Shown piece by piece: positions 38,106 to 46,739 of a DNA stretch of 64,000 nt. Under the pieces are notes generated by a model. That model searched no databases. It was not told where the DNA came from and saw only the letters and a program-made list of their open reading frames with translations. The position numbers and the translations under genes are program-made. Position 1 is the first letter of the stretch; the number at the start of each line of letters is the position of its first letter. This DNA comes from an uncultured Planctomyces sp. (GTDB taxonomy: Bacteria > Planctomycetota > Planctomycetia > Planctomycetales > Planctomycetaceae): positions 1 through 64,000 of the forward strand of contig CALGTK010000187.1 of NCBI GenBank assembly GCA_937904325.1. The letters run 5' to 3'.

Positions 38106-39604
38106 TGTTGAAACAAGTGCTGCTCGACAATCCTTTGCTTGTCCGACACGTCAGATCGAATCTTCGGCCACCGCGAGCTGGTTACCTGGCCGGAATCATC
38201 GTTTCGCTCAGTAGTCTGCTGATGTTTGCTGGTTACAAAGCTGGAGGGTTAGGCAGTTCGGGATTCTTCTGCTTTTTCTTTGGTGTCCAAGCCCTGGCGT
38301 TGCACTTTGCAGGGACATCTCAGGTCGCCTCGTCGATCAGTGCTTCGAATGATTCAGGTATTCTCGACTTTCACAGAATCGCTCCGTTGTCACCCACCGC
38401 GACGACTCTGGGATTTATGTTCGGCGGCGCCGTCCGAGAACATCTGGTTGCGCTAGTTCTACTCCCCTTCACGCTGGCGTGTTCTTTGCTGAGTGACGTC
38501 GGAATCGTTGGGTTTCTAACGTCGACCATCGTTCTGATTTCAACAACGTTGCTGTTCCACGCGCTGTCTCTCACGGCCGGGCTTGTCGCCAGAAAAGGTA
38601 AGACGAGAAACGTTAATTCGGTGCTGAGCATCCTTGTTTTTGGAGCGGGTGCTTGTACGGGAATGACTACTGTCGGGATTCCGATCCCTGGAATGCTGTC
38701 TGTCGGGCCGGCGTTTATGGAAGCAGTGAATGGTGCCGCGCCGCGTAACGCCATTCCGGCGGCCACGTTTTTCGGAATTCAGCTTCCGGTGTTTCTTCAG
38801 TCGCTGTGTTACCAGATTCCCCTGACGCTGTTTCTGGTCGTAGCGACAACCCGGCGAATGGAATCTGCCACGGCGATGTTTTTCTCGAAGTCAACGGCTG
38901 TTGCGTTTCTGGCAACTATTGCGGCGTTGAGTCTTGGCGGTGTCATCAAGCACCCGCTTCTCGACGCCGTCTGGCTTGTGCCAATGCTGGCTTACGTCGA
39001 ATTCATCATTGCCGCGTTGATGATTCTTGCGATTACTCCGACTCACGGGCGGTACCAGGGGGGAGCGAGACGAGCCAAACGAAGAGGGATGGGCCGGGTA
39101 CCGCTTTGGCAGGATGACAGCTCCAATCGAGCGGCTGTTGTTGTGATGGCCAGTCTGCTGTTGGCAACGGTTCAGGTCATTCAGACTCTGGTTCCGGCAT
39201 TGAATATCGATGCTCGGTTCTGGCGAGTCGCCGGGACAGCTGCCTCGGTGGTCGCGTACTTCGGCTTTGCGACGCAGTATTATTCGTTGAAGTATCAGAA
39301 TCGTGGCAAACTGGTCCTGATGATGTTTCTGTTTCTATTCTGGATGCTGCCACTGTTCGTTGCGCTGCTGCTGGGAACGATTTTGCAGCAGGAAGATTTC
39401 GCATTTCATGTTGCCTGCATTTCTCCGTTTTTCGGGATTGGAGCTGGCTCGTGGGGAGCGTTCATCTTTGCCGCATCGATGGCGGCGATCTTCTTCGCTC
39501 TGCTGACAATGAAAGAGCGTGAGGTCTGGGACGCTTTATCCATTCGAGAGATCGTCAAAGCAGACGAACTGGCCGACGACGCGTCCGACAATCCATTTCA
39601 GTAA
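38105..39604 (+). CDS. ABC-2-type membrane permease
   Basis: A 499-residue very hydrophobic protein with about twelve predicted membrane segments. It begins at an ATG that overlaps the upstream stop (TAATG), so it is the probable partner of the ATPase at 37179. There is no clear substrate-binding signature. The pair resembles the NodJ/ABC-2-like exporters found in planctomycetes. It converges with hpnC with only 13 bp between stops. Confidence 0.75.
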   Translation: MLKQVLLDNPLLVRHVRSNLRPPRAGYLAGIIVSLSSLLMFAGYKAGGLGSSGFFCFFFGVQALALHFAGTSQVASSISASNDSGILDFHRIAPLSPTATTLGFMFGGAVREHLVALVLLPFTLACSLLSDVGIVGFLTSTIVLISTTLLFHALSLTAGLVARKGKTRNVNSVLSILVFGAGACTGMTTVGIPIPGMLSVGPAFMEAVNGAAPRNAIPAATFFGIQLPVFLQSLCYQIPLTLFLVVATTRRMESATAMFFSKSTAVAFLATIAALSLGGVIKHPLLDAVWLVPMLAYVEFIIAALMILAITPTHGRYQGGARRAKRRGMGRVPLWQDDSSNRAAVVVMASLLLATVQVIQTLVPALNIDARFWRVAGTAASVVAYFGFATQYYSLKYQNRGKLVLMMFLFLFWMLPLFVALLLGTILQQEDFAFHVACISPFFGIGAGSWGAFIFAASMAAIFFALLTMKEREVWDALSIREIVKADELADDASDNPFQ

Positions 39605-39617
39605 TCGAAAAAGACCG

Positions 39618-40610
39618 TCAGTGTGCGAGGCATTTTCGGCGAAGTCGCCGCCCGCCGGCCCTCAATAGAGACGATGTCAACATCCGCAGTGCATCCAGCT
39701 TTGTGACCACCGGACGTGTCTCTAAGACGCGGAAATCGATCTGTTCAATTCGCTGAAGAATGCACAGTCCGCCACGGGTGAAGAGATCGATGTCGATCTG
39801 AAGCGGCCCCGGCAGAGCTTCGACCAGCGGCAGGCCGCTTTCTAACAATTCCCGGGAATGGTCAACCTCGTACTTCATCAACTCCAGAAATCCGTCCGTC
39901 GTCCGGCGTGCAAGCAAGTCTTCGCGCGTCACTCCGAAGCGGTCGCGATCCTCTTTCGGAATATAGATTCGGTTGATATCGAGATCGCGGCTGACGTCCT
40001 GACAGAAGTTAGCCAGTTGCAGCCCTGTGCAGATTGAATCGGACCACGCGAATGCCTGCTCAGAAGTCTGTCGACACAAATGCAGAACAATTCTGCCGAC
40101 GGGATTCGCGCTGCGAGTACAGTAGTCCAGAAGCTGCTCCCGAGTGTCGTATTCAAGAACGTGCTGATCCTGCTCGAATGCCGAGATCAGATTGTCAAAC
40201 AGTTTCTCGGGAACGTTGAACGTCTCGATTGTTGGCCGCAACGCGACGAAGACGGGGTGTCGACAACGGTCGGAGTAGCAGAGTTGTAACTCGTCTCGCC
40301 ACCACCCGAGCAACTCAAGTGAGCGTTTCGTATCGCCGATTTCGTCGCCGAGGTCGTCGGCCCAGCGGCAGAACGCGTAGACATTGTAAAAATGTTGATG
40401 CAACCCCCTGGGTAGCAGCCACGAAACCAGTGGGAAGTTTTCATAATGACCTGTCGCCAGTGTTCGGCAATAAGAATTCGCGTCTTCGAGCGACGGATCT
40501 ATGTGTGGATGAGAAGTTTCTCCGGCTTCACCAGAACCGCCGATCGGTCGCCAATCAGCGGCCTGTTCGGCAACGGGCCGCGCGGCTTCTTCCCGGATCG
40601 TGCGGTTCAC
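39618..40610 (-). CDS. hpnC: Squalene/phytoene synthase-type HpnC
   Basis: A 330-residue all-alpha trans-isoprenyl synthase. The N-terminal region has ATGHYENFPLVSWLLPRGL, characteristic of HpnC, then YAFCRWADDLGDEIGD (first Asp-rich motif) and LANFCQDVSRDLDINRIYIP (second Asp-rich motif). In known pathways HpnC, HpnD and HpnE jointly convert presqualene diphosphate into squalene for hopanoids. HpnD and HpnE genes are not in this window. The start is a GTG (40610). An Ala/Gly/Glu-rich extension of ~40 residues precedes the core. Confidence 0.9.
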   Translation of the reverse strand: MNRTIREEAARPVAEQAADWRPIGGSGEAGETSHPHIDPSLEDANSYCRTLATGHYENFPLVSWLLPRGLHQHFYNVYAFCRWADDLGDEIGDTKRSLELLGWWRDELQLCYSDRCRHPVFVALRPTIETFNVPEKLFDNLISAFEQDQHVLEYDTREQLLDYCTRSANPVGRIVLHLCRQTSEQAFAWSDSICTGLQLANFCQDVSRDLDINRIYIPKEDRDRFGVTREDLLARRTTDGFLELMKYEVDHSRELLESGLPLVEALPGPLQIDIDLFTRGGLCILQRIEQIDFRVLETRPVVTKLDALRMLTSSLLRAGGRRLRRKCLAH

Positions 40611-40636
40611 AGAGCGACTTTCAGCGGAGTATCGGA

Positions 40637-40891
40637 TTAATAGTGTGGCGGCTTTTCATCTTCGGGGCTGGGCGATTCTTCGGCATTCAGAAGACGCTCC
40701 ATGTCTCCGTTCACTTTTGAAAGGTTCGCGTTCAAGCGTCCGATTTCTTCCTGCTGAGCAAGCAAAACGTCATGCATCTGCTGCTGGTCATTTTGAATGT
40801 GCATCAGCGATTCCTGCATCGCCAGGAATTGCTGCTGCAAACTGGCCAACTGATTCGCAGTTGTTTCATCCGGTGTGGGTTGCTCTGTCAT
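40637..40891 (-). CDS. slyX: SlyX-like coiled-coil protein
   Basis: An 84-residue protein: a long amphipathic helix with repeating Gln/Leu/Ile heptads (LASLQQQFLAMQESLMHIQN, then LLAQQEEIGRLNANLSKV) and a C-terminal acidic Pro-rich end PPHY, which is the SlyX C-terminus. Function in bacteria is not well defined. It overlaps the Gfo/Idh gene by 4 bp (ATGA), so it is in an operon with it and with hpnC downstream. Confidence 0.82.
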   Translation of the reverse strand: MTEQPTPDETTANQLASLQQQFLAMQESLMHIQNDQQQMHDVLLAQQEEIGRLNANLSKVNGDMERLLNAEESPSPEDEKPPHY

Positions 40892-42045
40892 GCTTCCGAT
40901 TCTGGATTCGTTATTGGTTCGGCGTTTCCACCGGCGGCTGATCGATAAACGGCGTGCACAACTTCGACGCAGTGTGCAGCCATATTTGCAGTTACATCGG
41001 ATTGTCTATTTTGCTCAAGGCAGTCAAGGAATACTGACGCGTCAGACTTTGCCGACGGGTTGATTGCCTGCCAGTCGTTCTTTGTTTGGACCCCGCCCGC
41101 AATTTGAGTACTCGACCAGAAGCCCATCGGATCTTCGGGGTGACCGACGGGTGGTTGGCTCCAAGGTAAAGAATCTGAGCACACTTCCAGCCGCGGCCGT
41201 TGGGCATCGATTGTGATGCTCCCGCGACTTCCGACCAGGCGGATGTCATGAACTCCGTAATCGCGATGGCTCATCCAGCCGCAGCGGCCGGCGGTGATTG
41301 TTGCTTCGATGCCATCATCCATCGCGAGCATGACGCTGGAAAAATCCTCGACGTCATTCTTCTGGTGAGCGTCGAAAAAGTAATTAGCAGTTGTCGCGTC
41401 GACGGTTGTGAAACGCTTTCCGGTCAGCCACTGAAACAGAATCAGCGGGTAATAACCGACGCAAAGGAATTCACGCTTTGAATCAATGAACGAGAATCGC
41501 TCGGCGGTTGGCTTTTCTTCCCGGGCGAAGTTCAAGTCGGCAGTGCCGGGGATTCCTTTTGCAAAAGTGACGTCGCAGTGAAGTCCGATCAGGTCACCGA
41601 TTTCTCCAGACTCGACAATCTGCTTTGCCTGCTCGCATGCCGGTAACCGGACCAGGCTGAAAGCTTGAGCAAGCAGCCTGTGTTTCTCAACGGCCGCAGA
41701 AATCTGCAATGCATCAGCGACTGTCGGTGCGGGGTCTTTATCGAGGTACAGATGCTTGCCGGCTTTTATACAGGCGATTGAGAGTGGCAGACGTCGTTCG
41801 GGCTCGGCACAGATCGACACAAAGTCAACGTCGTCACGGCTGATTGCGGCTTCGAAATCGTCCAGATACGGAATGCCTAATTCACTGGCGAGGTCTCGAT
41901 TGAGTTCCTGTCGCCGACTCGGGACGTCAGGGGCGTCAGTTAGGCCGATCAGTTGGCAGCGGTTGTCCGCGGCGAATGCTCGCGCGTAGTTCTCCTGGTG
42001 AGTTTGATTACCAGTGATCAGGAGCAAGCCAAATGGAGCGGACAT
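40888..42045 (-). CDS. Gfo/Idh/MocA-family oxidoreductase
   Basis: A 385-residue NAD(P)-dependent dehydrogenase family protein. The N-terminal nucleotide-binding domain reads FGLLLITGNQTHQENYARAF, then CQLIGLTDAPD, FVSICAEPERRL and GKHLYLDKDPAPTV (the EKP-like motif that carries the catalytic Lys, here DKDP with Lys kept). The C-terminal domain (about 130 onward) is a mixed alpha/beta substrate fold. These enzymes oxidise or reduce sugars and inositols; substrate unknown. It overlaps slyX by 4 bp and follows the propeller gene by 11 bp. Confidence 0.82.
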   Translation of the reverse strand: MSAPFGLLLITGNQTHQENYARAFAADNRCQLIGLTDAPDVPSRRQELNRDLASELGIPYLDDFEAAISRDDVDFVSICAEPERRLPLSIACIKAGKHLYLDKDPAPTVADALQISAAVEKHRLLAQAFSLVRLPACEQAKQIVESGEIGDLIGLHCDVTFAKGIPGTADLNFAREEKPTAERFSFIDSKREFLCVGYYPLILFQWLTGKRFTTVDATTANYFFDAHQKNDVEDFSSVMLAMDDGIEATITAGRCGWMSHRDYGVHDIRLVGSRGSITIDAQRPRLEVCSDSLPWSQPPVGHPEDPMGFWSSTQIAGGVQTKNDWQAINPSAKSDASVFLDCLEQNRQSDVTANMAAHCVEVVHAVYRSAAGGNAEPITNPESEA

Positions 42046-42056
42046 TGGGAAAAACT

Positions 42057-43301
42057 CTATTCGCTTTGCGCTTCCAGGCAGGCCAAACGGTGGAACGAAC
42101 GCAGGAACAATCGTCCGTTGGCGATTGCCGGCGTCGAGTGGCTGGAGTCACCCAGCTGAGTTCGTCCCAGTTCTTTGAATTCGGGTGAGGCTGCGATGAC
42201 GACGACTTCGCCGTCTTCGGCGATACAGTAAAGCTTTCCGTCAATGCAGATCGGTGAGCCGCTGTAATTGCCTCCAAGCCGTTTCACCCAGATGTCTTTT
42301 CCATTGTCCAGATCGACGCAGGCGCAAATTCCTTCGTCGCTCCATTCGTAAAGATGCCCTTCGTAGACGACGGGCGTCGGTACGTAAGGAATGACTTTCT
42401 TTCGCTCCCACACAATCTTTGCTCGGCCGTCTTCGTCGAGGTCACCGTTCAGACTGACTGCCATTTGCTGGACACCCCAGCGTCCACCTTGTCCGCAAGA
42501 CGCAATCAGCAGGCCATTTCCATAAACAGGCGATGCGACCGTTCGGAGTGGGAACGATTGCCCCTGCCAGTTCATGACTCCGGTGTGAGGATTCAGGCTG
42601 GTGATGCCCATGTTCCCGCTGACGCAGATGAGTTGCGGCTTGCCGTCTTTGTCGGGGACGACAATTGGAGTCGCGTAGGATGTTTTACGGTGGTCGCGAA
42701 CGGTGCTCCATCTGGTCTTTCCAGTCGATGCGTCGAGGGCGACAACCCGGCTGGGACCTTTCTGATCGTTCGGGCAAATGAGCATCCCGTCAAACAGGAA
42801 CAATGAAACGCCAAGATTGTGCTGGCTTTCGTACTCGCCAAGGCTCCGCCGCCAAGCGAGGTTTCCGTCAAAGTCGTAGGCGCTGACGAGGTATCGCTCG
42901 ATGTCTGCGAAGGCAACGTAAACCAGCTTGCCGTCGGTGACCGGGGTACTGGATGCCCAACTGCTCTTGCTGTGTTTGTGGCTGTCGCTCATCGGAATTT
43001 CGCGAATCCACTTTTCCTTCCCATTTGCCGGGTTAAGGCAAAGTAGTCGCCTGATGAATCCATGGTCAGTCGCTGCAGTTACAAACAGGTTGTCGCCCCA
43101 AATGATTGGCGCTGCGTGTCCTACACCCGGCAACTCGATACTCCATTTGTAGTTGCCGGCGCTCCAGCTTGTCGGAATTCCCTTCTGATAGCTGATTCCG
43201 GTGCCGTTGTTGCCTCGGAACCGTGACCAGTTTTCTGCTGACACAAAGTTTGCGCCGAGGGCAAAAATCGTAACAACGGAGAGCAATGCCAAACGCGTCA
43301 T
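42057..43301 (-). CDS. Secreted PQQ-like beta-propeller protein
   Basis: A 414-residue protein with a signal peptide (ALLSVVTIFALGANFVSA) followed by ENWSRFRGNNGTG, then repeated propeller blades with A-x-x-G-K-x-x-W motifs (NGKEKWIREIP, DGNLAWRRSLGE, TGKTRWSTV, GVMNWQGQS, NGKDIWVKRL). It resembles BamB-like or alcohol-dehydrogenase-like propellers without the catalytic Asp/Glu or Cys pair, so it is likely a binding or scaffold protein. In planctomycetes this type is very abundant. It lies between the XylR-type regulator and the oxidoreductase. Confidence 0.8.
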   Translation of the reverse strand: MTRLALLSVVTIFALGANFVSAENWSRFRGNNGTGISYQKGIPTSWSAGNYKWSIELPGVGHAAPIIWGDNLFVTAATDHGFIRRLLCLNPANGKEKWIREIPMSDSHKHSKSSWASSTPVTDGKLVYVAFADIERYLVSAYDFDGNLAWRRSLGEYESQHNLGVSLFLFDGMLICPNDQKGPSRVVALDASTGKTRWSTVRDHRKTSYATPIVVPDKDGKPQLICVSGNMGITSLNPHTGVMNWQGQSFPLRTVASPVYGNGLLIASCGQGGRWGVQQMAVSLNGDLDEDGRAKIVWERKKVIPYVPTPVVYEGHLYEWSDEGICACVDLDNGKDIWVKRLGGNYSGSPICIDGKLYCIAEDGEVVVIAASPEFKELGRTQLGDSSHSTPAIANGRLFLRSFHRLACLEAQSE

Positions 43302-43327
43302 GGCGTGGTTCCTGCTGCGTGAAAGTT

Positions 43328-43361
43328 GTTGAGATAATTGTACCGTTGAGATAATTGTACC
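43328..43361. repeat. 17-bp tandem repeat in the promoter region of the propeller gene
   Basis: GTTGAGATAATTGTACC occurs twice head to tail (43328-43344 and 43345-43361), 26 bp upstream of the propeller-gene start. Read on the minus strand each copy contains TACAAT, a -10-like hexamer. It may be an operator for the XylR-type regulator encoded just upstream. Confidence 0.6.
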
Positions 43362-43498
43362 GACGAATTACACCGGTCGACATCCGCAGAATGGTGAAAC
43401 GGCATCGGCAGTTCAAGCAAGCGACCGATGAACTGTCCCGATTCGACGCTCGAAACTAATCATTTCTGAATGGCCACGTGAACTCAAACTGCGGCTGC

Positions 43499-44740
43499 TT
43501 ACCGAGAGGCCGGACGCGTCTCGCGGCGATAGTCAGTCGGGCGTTGCTTTGTCTGTCGGAAGAACGCGTCGCTGAAGTACTTCTCGTTGGAGAAGCCTGC
43601 CTGATCAGCAATCGCTGCCAGACCTAGGTCTGTTTCAGTCAGAAGTTGCCGCGAACATTCGATCTGGATCCGCAGTAGCTCTGCTTTCGGAGTCCTGCCG
43701 AGAATCTTTTTGAAACGACGTTCGAAAACGCTTCGAGACATGGCAACGTGTCGTACGACAGCGTCGACTCGGACACCGTCGCAAGCGTGGTCACGAATGA
43801 AACGGACCGCTTTTGCAATGTCAGGATCATCAATCGCCAGCATGTCCGACGAGCGGCGGGCGACAAGTTTCTTAGGCTCGATGAGCATTGGAACTGCTGT
43901 GTCCTCTTCGCCAATCATCATGTGGTGAAGCCTTGATGCCGCCTGGTAGCCGGTGCGAATTCCATCCGTGTCGATACTTGTCATCGGCGGATTTGCCATC
44001 AGACAGAGGACGGGGTCATTGTCGACGGCCACGATCGCGACCTGATCGGGAACCTGAATAGAAGCTCGTCGGCAAGCATCGACGAGCTGATAACCGCGAG
44101 GATCGTGACAGGCCATGATGCCGACTGGCTTGGGAAGCGACTCAACCCAGCTCGCAAGATCTGCCTGCTCCTCTTCCCAGCCTCGGGTGCCGAAGTCGGC
44201 AGCGGGAATGCCCGGTGTGCCTGGTTCCGAATTCTGCCGGGAAGTTTTTTTTCTGCGTTTCGATTTCCTGACAGGCCCACCGGTGTAAACGTCGCACGAG
44301 AAACCTGCGGACTGAACATGCTGCTCGAAATGAGTCCGTCGCAGATCGAGAGTTCTCATCTGTCCGGAGGGCACACCACAGAAAGCAAAGCGTCCTAGTC
44401 CTCGATCACGCAGATGGTCGAACGCCAGACGTGTGATGGATTCGTTGTTGCCGCCGATGAATGGCAGGTCAAGTTCCGGTAGCCGGCCACGCAGATCGAT
44501 CGCGGGAAGACCAGTCGCCAGTACGGCATCCGCCATGACTGGATCATCGATTCGAGCGAGGATTCCATCGCCATCCCAGGTCGACAACCATTCTGGAGGG
44601 GCGGCTCCCAGGCCTTGAGGCTCGAAATACATCGACCAGGGGCCGTGCAGCCGGCTGTAACTGGCGATGCCTTCGATCATACCCCGCCCCAACGCTCGGG
44701 ACGATTCGATCAGGACAGCAACTCTTAATAGACGAGGCAT
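43499..44740 (-). CDS. XylR-type AraC-family transcription regulator
   Basis: A 413-residue regulator. The N-terminal half is a LacI/periplasmic-binding-protein-like sugar-sensing domain (LRVAVLIESSRALGRGMIEG; VGIMACHDPRGYQLVDACRR; VAIVAVDNDPVLCLMANPP). A C-terminal AraC/XylS helix-turn-helix domain (from about residue 310) has SVFERRFKKILGRTPKAELL and IADQAGFSNEKYFSDAFFRQ. This architecture is that of E. coli XylR and its planctomycete relatives. The inducer is not known. It is the probable regulator of the downstream genes on the same strand. Confidence 0.86.
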   Translation of the reverse strand: MPRLLRVAVLIESSRALGRGMIEGIASYSRLHGPWSMYFEPQGLGAAPPEWLSTWDGDGILARIDDPVMADAVLATGLPAIDLRGRLPELDLPFIGGNNESITRLAFDHLRDRGLGRFAFCGVPSGQMRTLDLRRTHFEQHVQSAGFSCDVYTGGPVRKSKRRKKTSRQNSEPGTPGIPAADFGTRGWEEEQADLASWVESLPKPVGIMACHDPRGYQLVDACRRASIQVPDQVAIVAVDNDPVLCLMANPPMTSIDTDGIRTGYQAASRLHHMMIGEEDTAVPMLIEPKKLVARRSSDMLAIDDPDIAKAVRFIRDHACDGVRVDAVVRHVAMSRSVFERRFKKILGRTPKAELLRIQIECSRQLLTETDLGLAAIADQAGFSNEKYFSDAFFRQTKQRPTDYRRETRPASR

Positions 44741-45007
44741 AGCGGGTGAAGGCAGCGTTGAGGGTGATGAGCGGCAGAATCTGTCGTTGAAGACGTGCGG
44801 CCGAATTCGTTTTCAATTCTCAGAGCGTGAGCATGTTTGTTTCAACTGGCGGATGATGGTCGTTGCGTGGACGCTCGTCGACATGAGCTCGTTGAAAATT
44901 CCTTGCTTACATTTCAACCCGGCCCGTATGACACTGGTTGCGTCGAGAACGATCCAGCGCGAGAATGGTCGGTAACAGCTCAAGACAACCTTCGATGAGG
45001 TAGCGAA

Positions 45008-45280
45008 ATGGCTCAGGCAATCGTTGATCCGGTGCAGCTCCGACAGTTTGCTCAGACTTTGAAGAAGTTCAACGAGGGACTTCTCGAGCAATCAACGGCT
45101 TTGGCCAACCAACTGGCGACCGTCAGTAACACCTGGCGTGATCAGGAAAACAAGAAATTCTGCGAGCAGTTTGAGCAGCACATGCGACTGCTGGCTCGGT
45201 TTGTGGAATCGAACAATGATCACATCCCATATCTGCTTCGCAAAGCCGAGCGAATCGAAGAATATCTTCAGCAGCGGTAA
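45008..45280 (+). CDS. WXG100-like small helical protein
   Basis: A 90-residue all-alpha protein: two helices linked by SNTWRDQENKKF, a W-x-D variant of the W-x-G turn of WXG100 proteins, with a C-terminal helical end (ERIEEYLQQR). The length and helix pattern match WXG100/ESAT-6-type secretion substrates, though the Gly is Asp here and the family call is not proven. It is followed 38 bp later by a second coiled-coil gene; no FtsK/SpoIIIE-type EccC ATPase is in the window. Confidence 0.55.
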   Translation: MAQAIVDPVQLRQFAQTLKKFNEGLLEQSTALANQLATVSNTWRDQENKKFCEQFEQHMRLLARFVESNNDHIPYLLRKAERIEEYLQQR

Positions 45281-45318
45281 GTCTGCTGCTTGTCATTTTT
45301 TGCCGAGCAAATGCCCTC

Positions 45319-45819
45319 ATGTCGACAGCCAACGTCCTATCTATTGAAGCCGTTCGTGACTTTCGCATTGCGTTGTTGATGTTTCAACAAAACGTCGGCG
45401 ATGCGCTGATGGCGATGCAGGAACAGGTTTACTCGGCTCTAGAGTGGATAGAAAACGATCGGCCGAGACATTGGCATCAGCAGGAACTGAAGGCTTTCGA
45501 TCAGATTTCTGAGGCGAGAATTGCACTCGAAAGTGCTCGCATGCGGAAGTCGATGGATGACTACCGCCCGTCGTTGATCGAGGAGAAGCAGGCTCTGAAA
45601 GAAGCAAAAGAGCGGCTCACCTTTTGTCAGGAAAAGATGCGAATCGTCAAAGCAATGTGTATCAAGGTGCGACACGAAGCGGACGAGTTTCGCGGGCGAA
45701 TGAGCCAACTGGATGGGTTGATTGAAACCGATTTGCCGAAGATGATCGGCCTTCTGGAGCGGATGCTGACGGCTCTGGAATCGTATGCTGAAGTCGACAC
45801 ACGCAAACATGAGGACTAA
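45319..45819 (+). CDS. Coiled-coil protein of unknown function
   Basis: A 166-residue, mostly alpha-helical protein with long Lys/Glu-rich stretches (EEKQALKEAKERLTFCQEKM), no signal and no membrane segment. It directly follows the WXG100-like gene and precedes pdxH by 8 bp. Its partner may be the small WXG100-like protein. No homology is recognised. Confidence 0.6.
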   Translation: MSTANVLSIEAVRDFRIALLMFQQNVGDALMAMQEQVYSALEWIENDRPRHWHQQELKAFDQISEARIALESARMRKSMDDYRPSLIEEKQALKEAKERLTFCQEKMRIVKAMCIKVRHEADEFRGRMSQLDGLIETDLPKMIGLLERMLTALESYAEVDTRKHED

Positions 45820-45827
45820 GAACTTCG

Positions 45828-46457
45828 ATGACGACCACGTCTGCAGAACACTCTCCGTCGAACGGTGACCACGACCCACTCTATCAGGAAGCGATCAACG
45901 CCTTTCGGGAAAAGCACGCACGGACATCCGAACTCGGAGTTCGCGAACCATCTGCAATGAGCCTCGCAACCGTCGGTGCCAATGGTCAGCCTTCGATTCG
46001 AACCGTATTGCTCCGTGGTATCGACGAGCGAGGGTTCGTCTTTTTTACGAATTCGCAAAGCCGCAAGGGTGAGCAGATGGCCGGCAATTCACAGGTCGCG
46101 TTGACGTTTTTCTGGGACGCCTGGGCTGAGCAGGTTCACGTCGAAGGTCGCGTCGAGGTCATTCCAGATTCTGAATCGGACGAGTACTGGAAGACTCGCG
46201 CTCGTTTAAGCCAGATTGGCGCGTGGGCCTCGGATCAGTCGCGGCCATTGTCCGGGCGTGATGAATTCATGGCGAGCGTCGCAGAAATCCAAAAACGCTT
46301 CAAAGATCAGGACGTCCATCGGCCGCCTCACTGGTTCGGTTACCGGGTTGTTCCCAGCAGAATCGAACTCTGGTCCGGCCGAGAAGGCCGTCTCCACGAA
46401 CGCTACATTTACGAATCCAACGGCGAAACCTGGACAAAGCAGATGCTTTATCCATAG
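45828..46457 (+). CDS. pdxH: Pyridoxamine 5'-phosphate oxidase
   Basis: A 209-residue FMN enzyme that oxidises pyridoxine or pyridoxamine 5'-phosphate to pyridoxal 5'-phosphate. Motifs: AMSLATVGANGQPSIRTVLL, GFVFFTNSQSRKGEQM (FMN-binding), VALTFFWDAWAEQVHVEGRV, and the C-terminal PPHWFGYRVVPSRIELW and GRLHERYIYE. Length matches the family. GAGG lies upstream of ATG 45828. It starts 8 bp after the coiled-coil gene. Confidence 0.93.
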   Translation: MTTTSAEHSPSNGDHDPLYQEAINAFREKHARTSELGVREPSAMSLATVGANGQPSIRTVLLRGIDERGFVFFTNSQSRKGEQMAGNSQVALTFFWDAWAEQVHVEGRVEVIPDSESDEYWKTRARLSQIGAWASDQSRPLSGRDEFMASVAEIQKRFKDQDVHRPPHWFGYRVVPSRIELWSGREGRLHERYIYESNGETWTKQMLYP

Positions 46458-46739
46458 CTCGGTACAATTTGTCGGATGGTGTTGTAAATATATTTCATAA
46501 ACAGGGTTATCGAATTCGGGACAGGTGTATTTGTCTGCTGTACTGCGAACTATTTCAGGCCTGCTGTCACCAGATCAACTCCGTCCGTGTGATTCTATCG
46601 ACCACCGTCTGTGCGATGGGTATTATCCCGGCCTTCAGTTTCCGCAGGATGCCCCGCCCCTTGACCTGCAGCAGGGAACAAACTTCCCTGCGTCCCTCCC
46701 CGGCGGCGAACCGCTGTACTCCGAACTGGCTACCTGTCC

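Noticed and set aside
39618-40610. Phytoene synthase of carotenoid synthesis as alternative for hpnC
   Set aside because: The HYENFPLVSWLLPR segment is typical of HpnC. No carotenoid genes are nearby, although the two families cannot be fully separated by eye.
46458-46739. Search for a tRNA, riboswitch or small gene before lepA copy 1
   Set aside because: No cloverleaf, no T-loop-like GGTTCGAATC box and no conserved ORF could be read.
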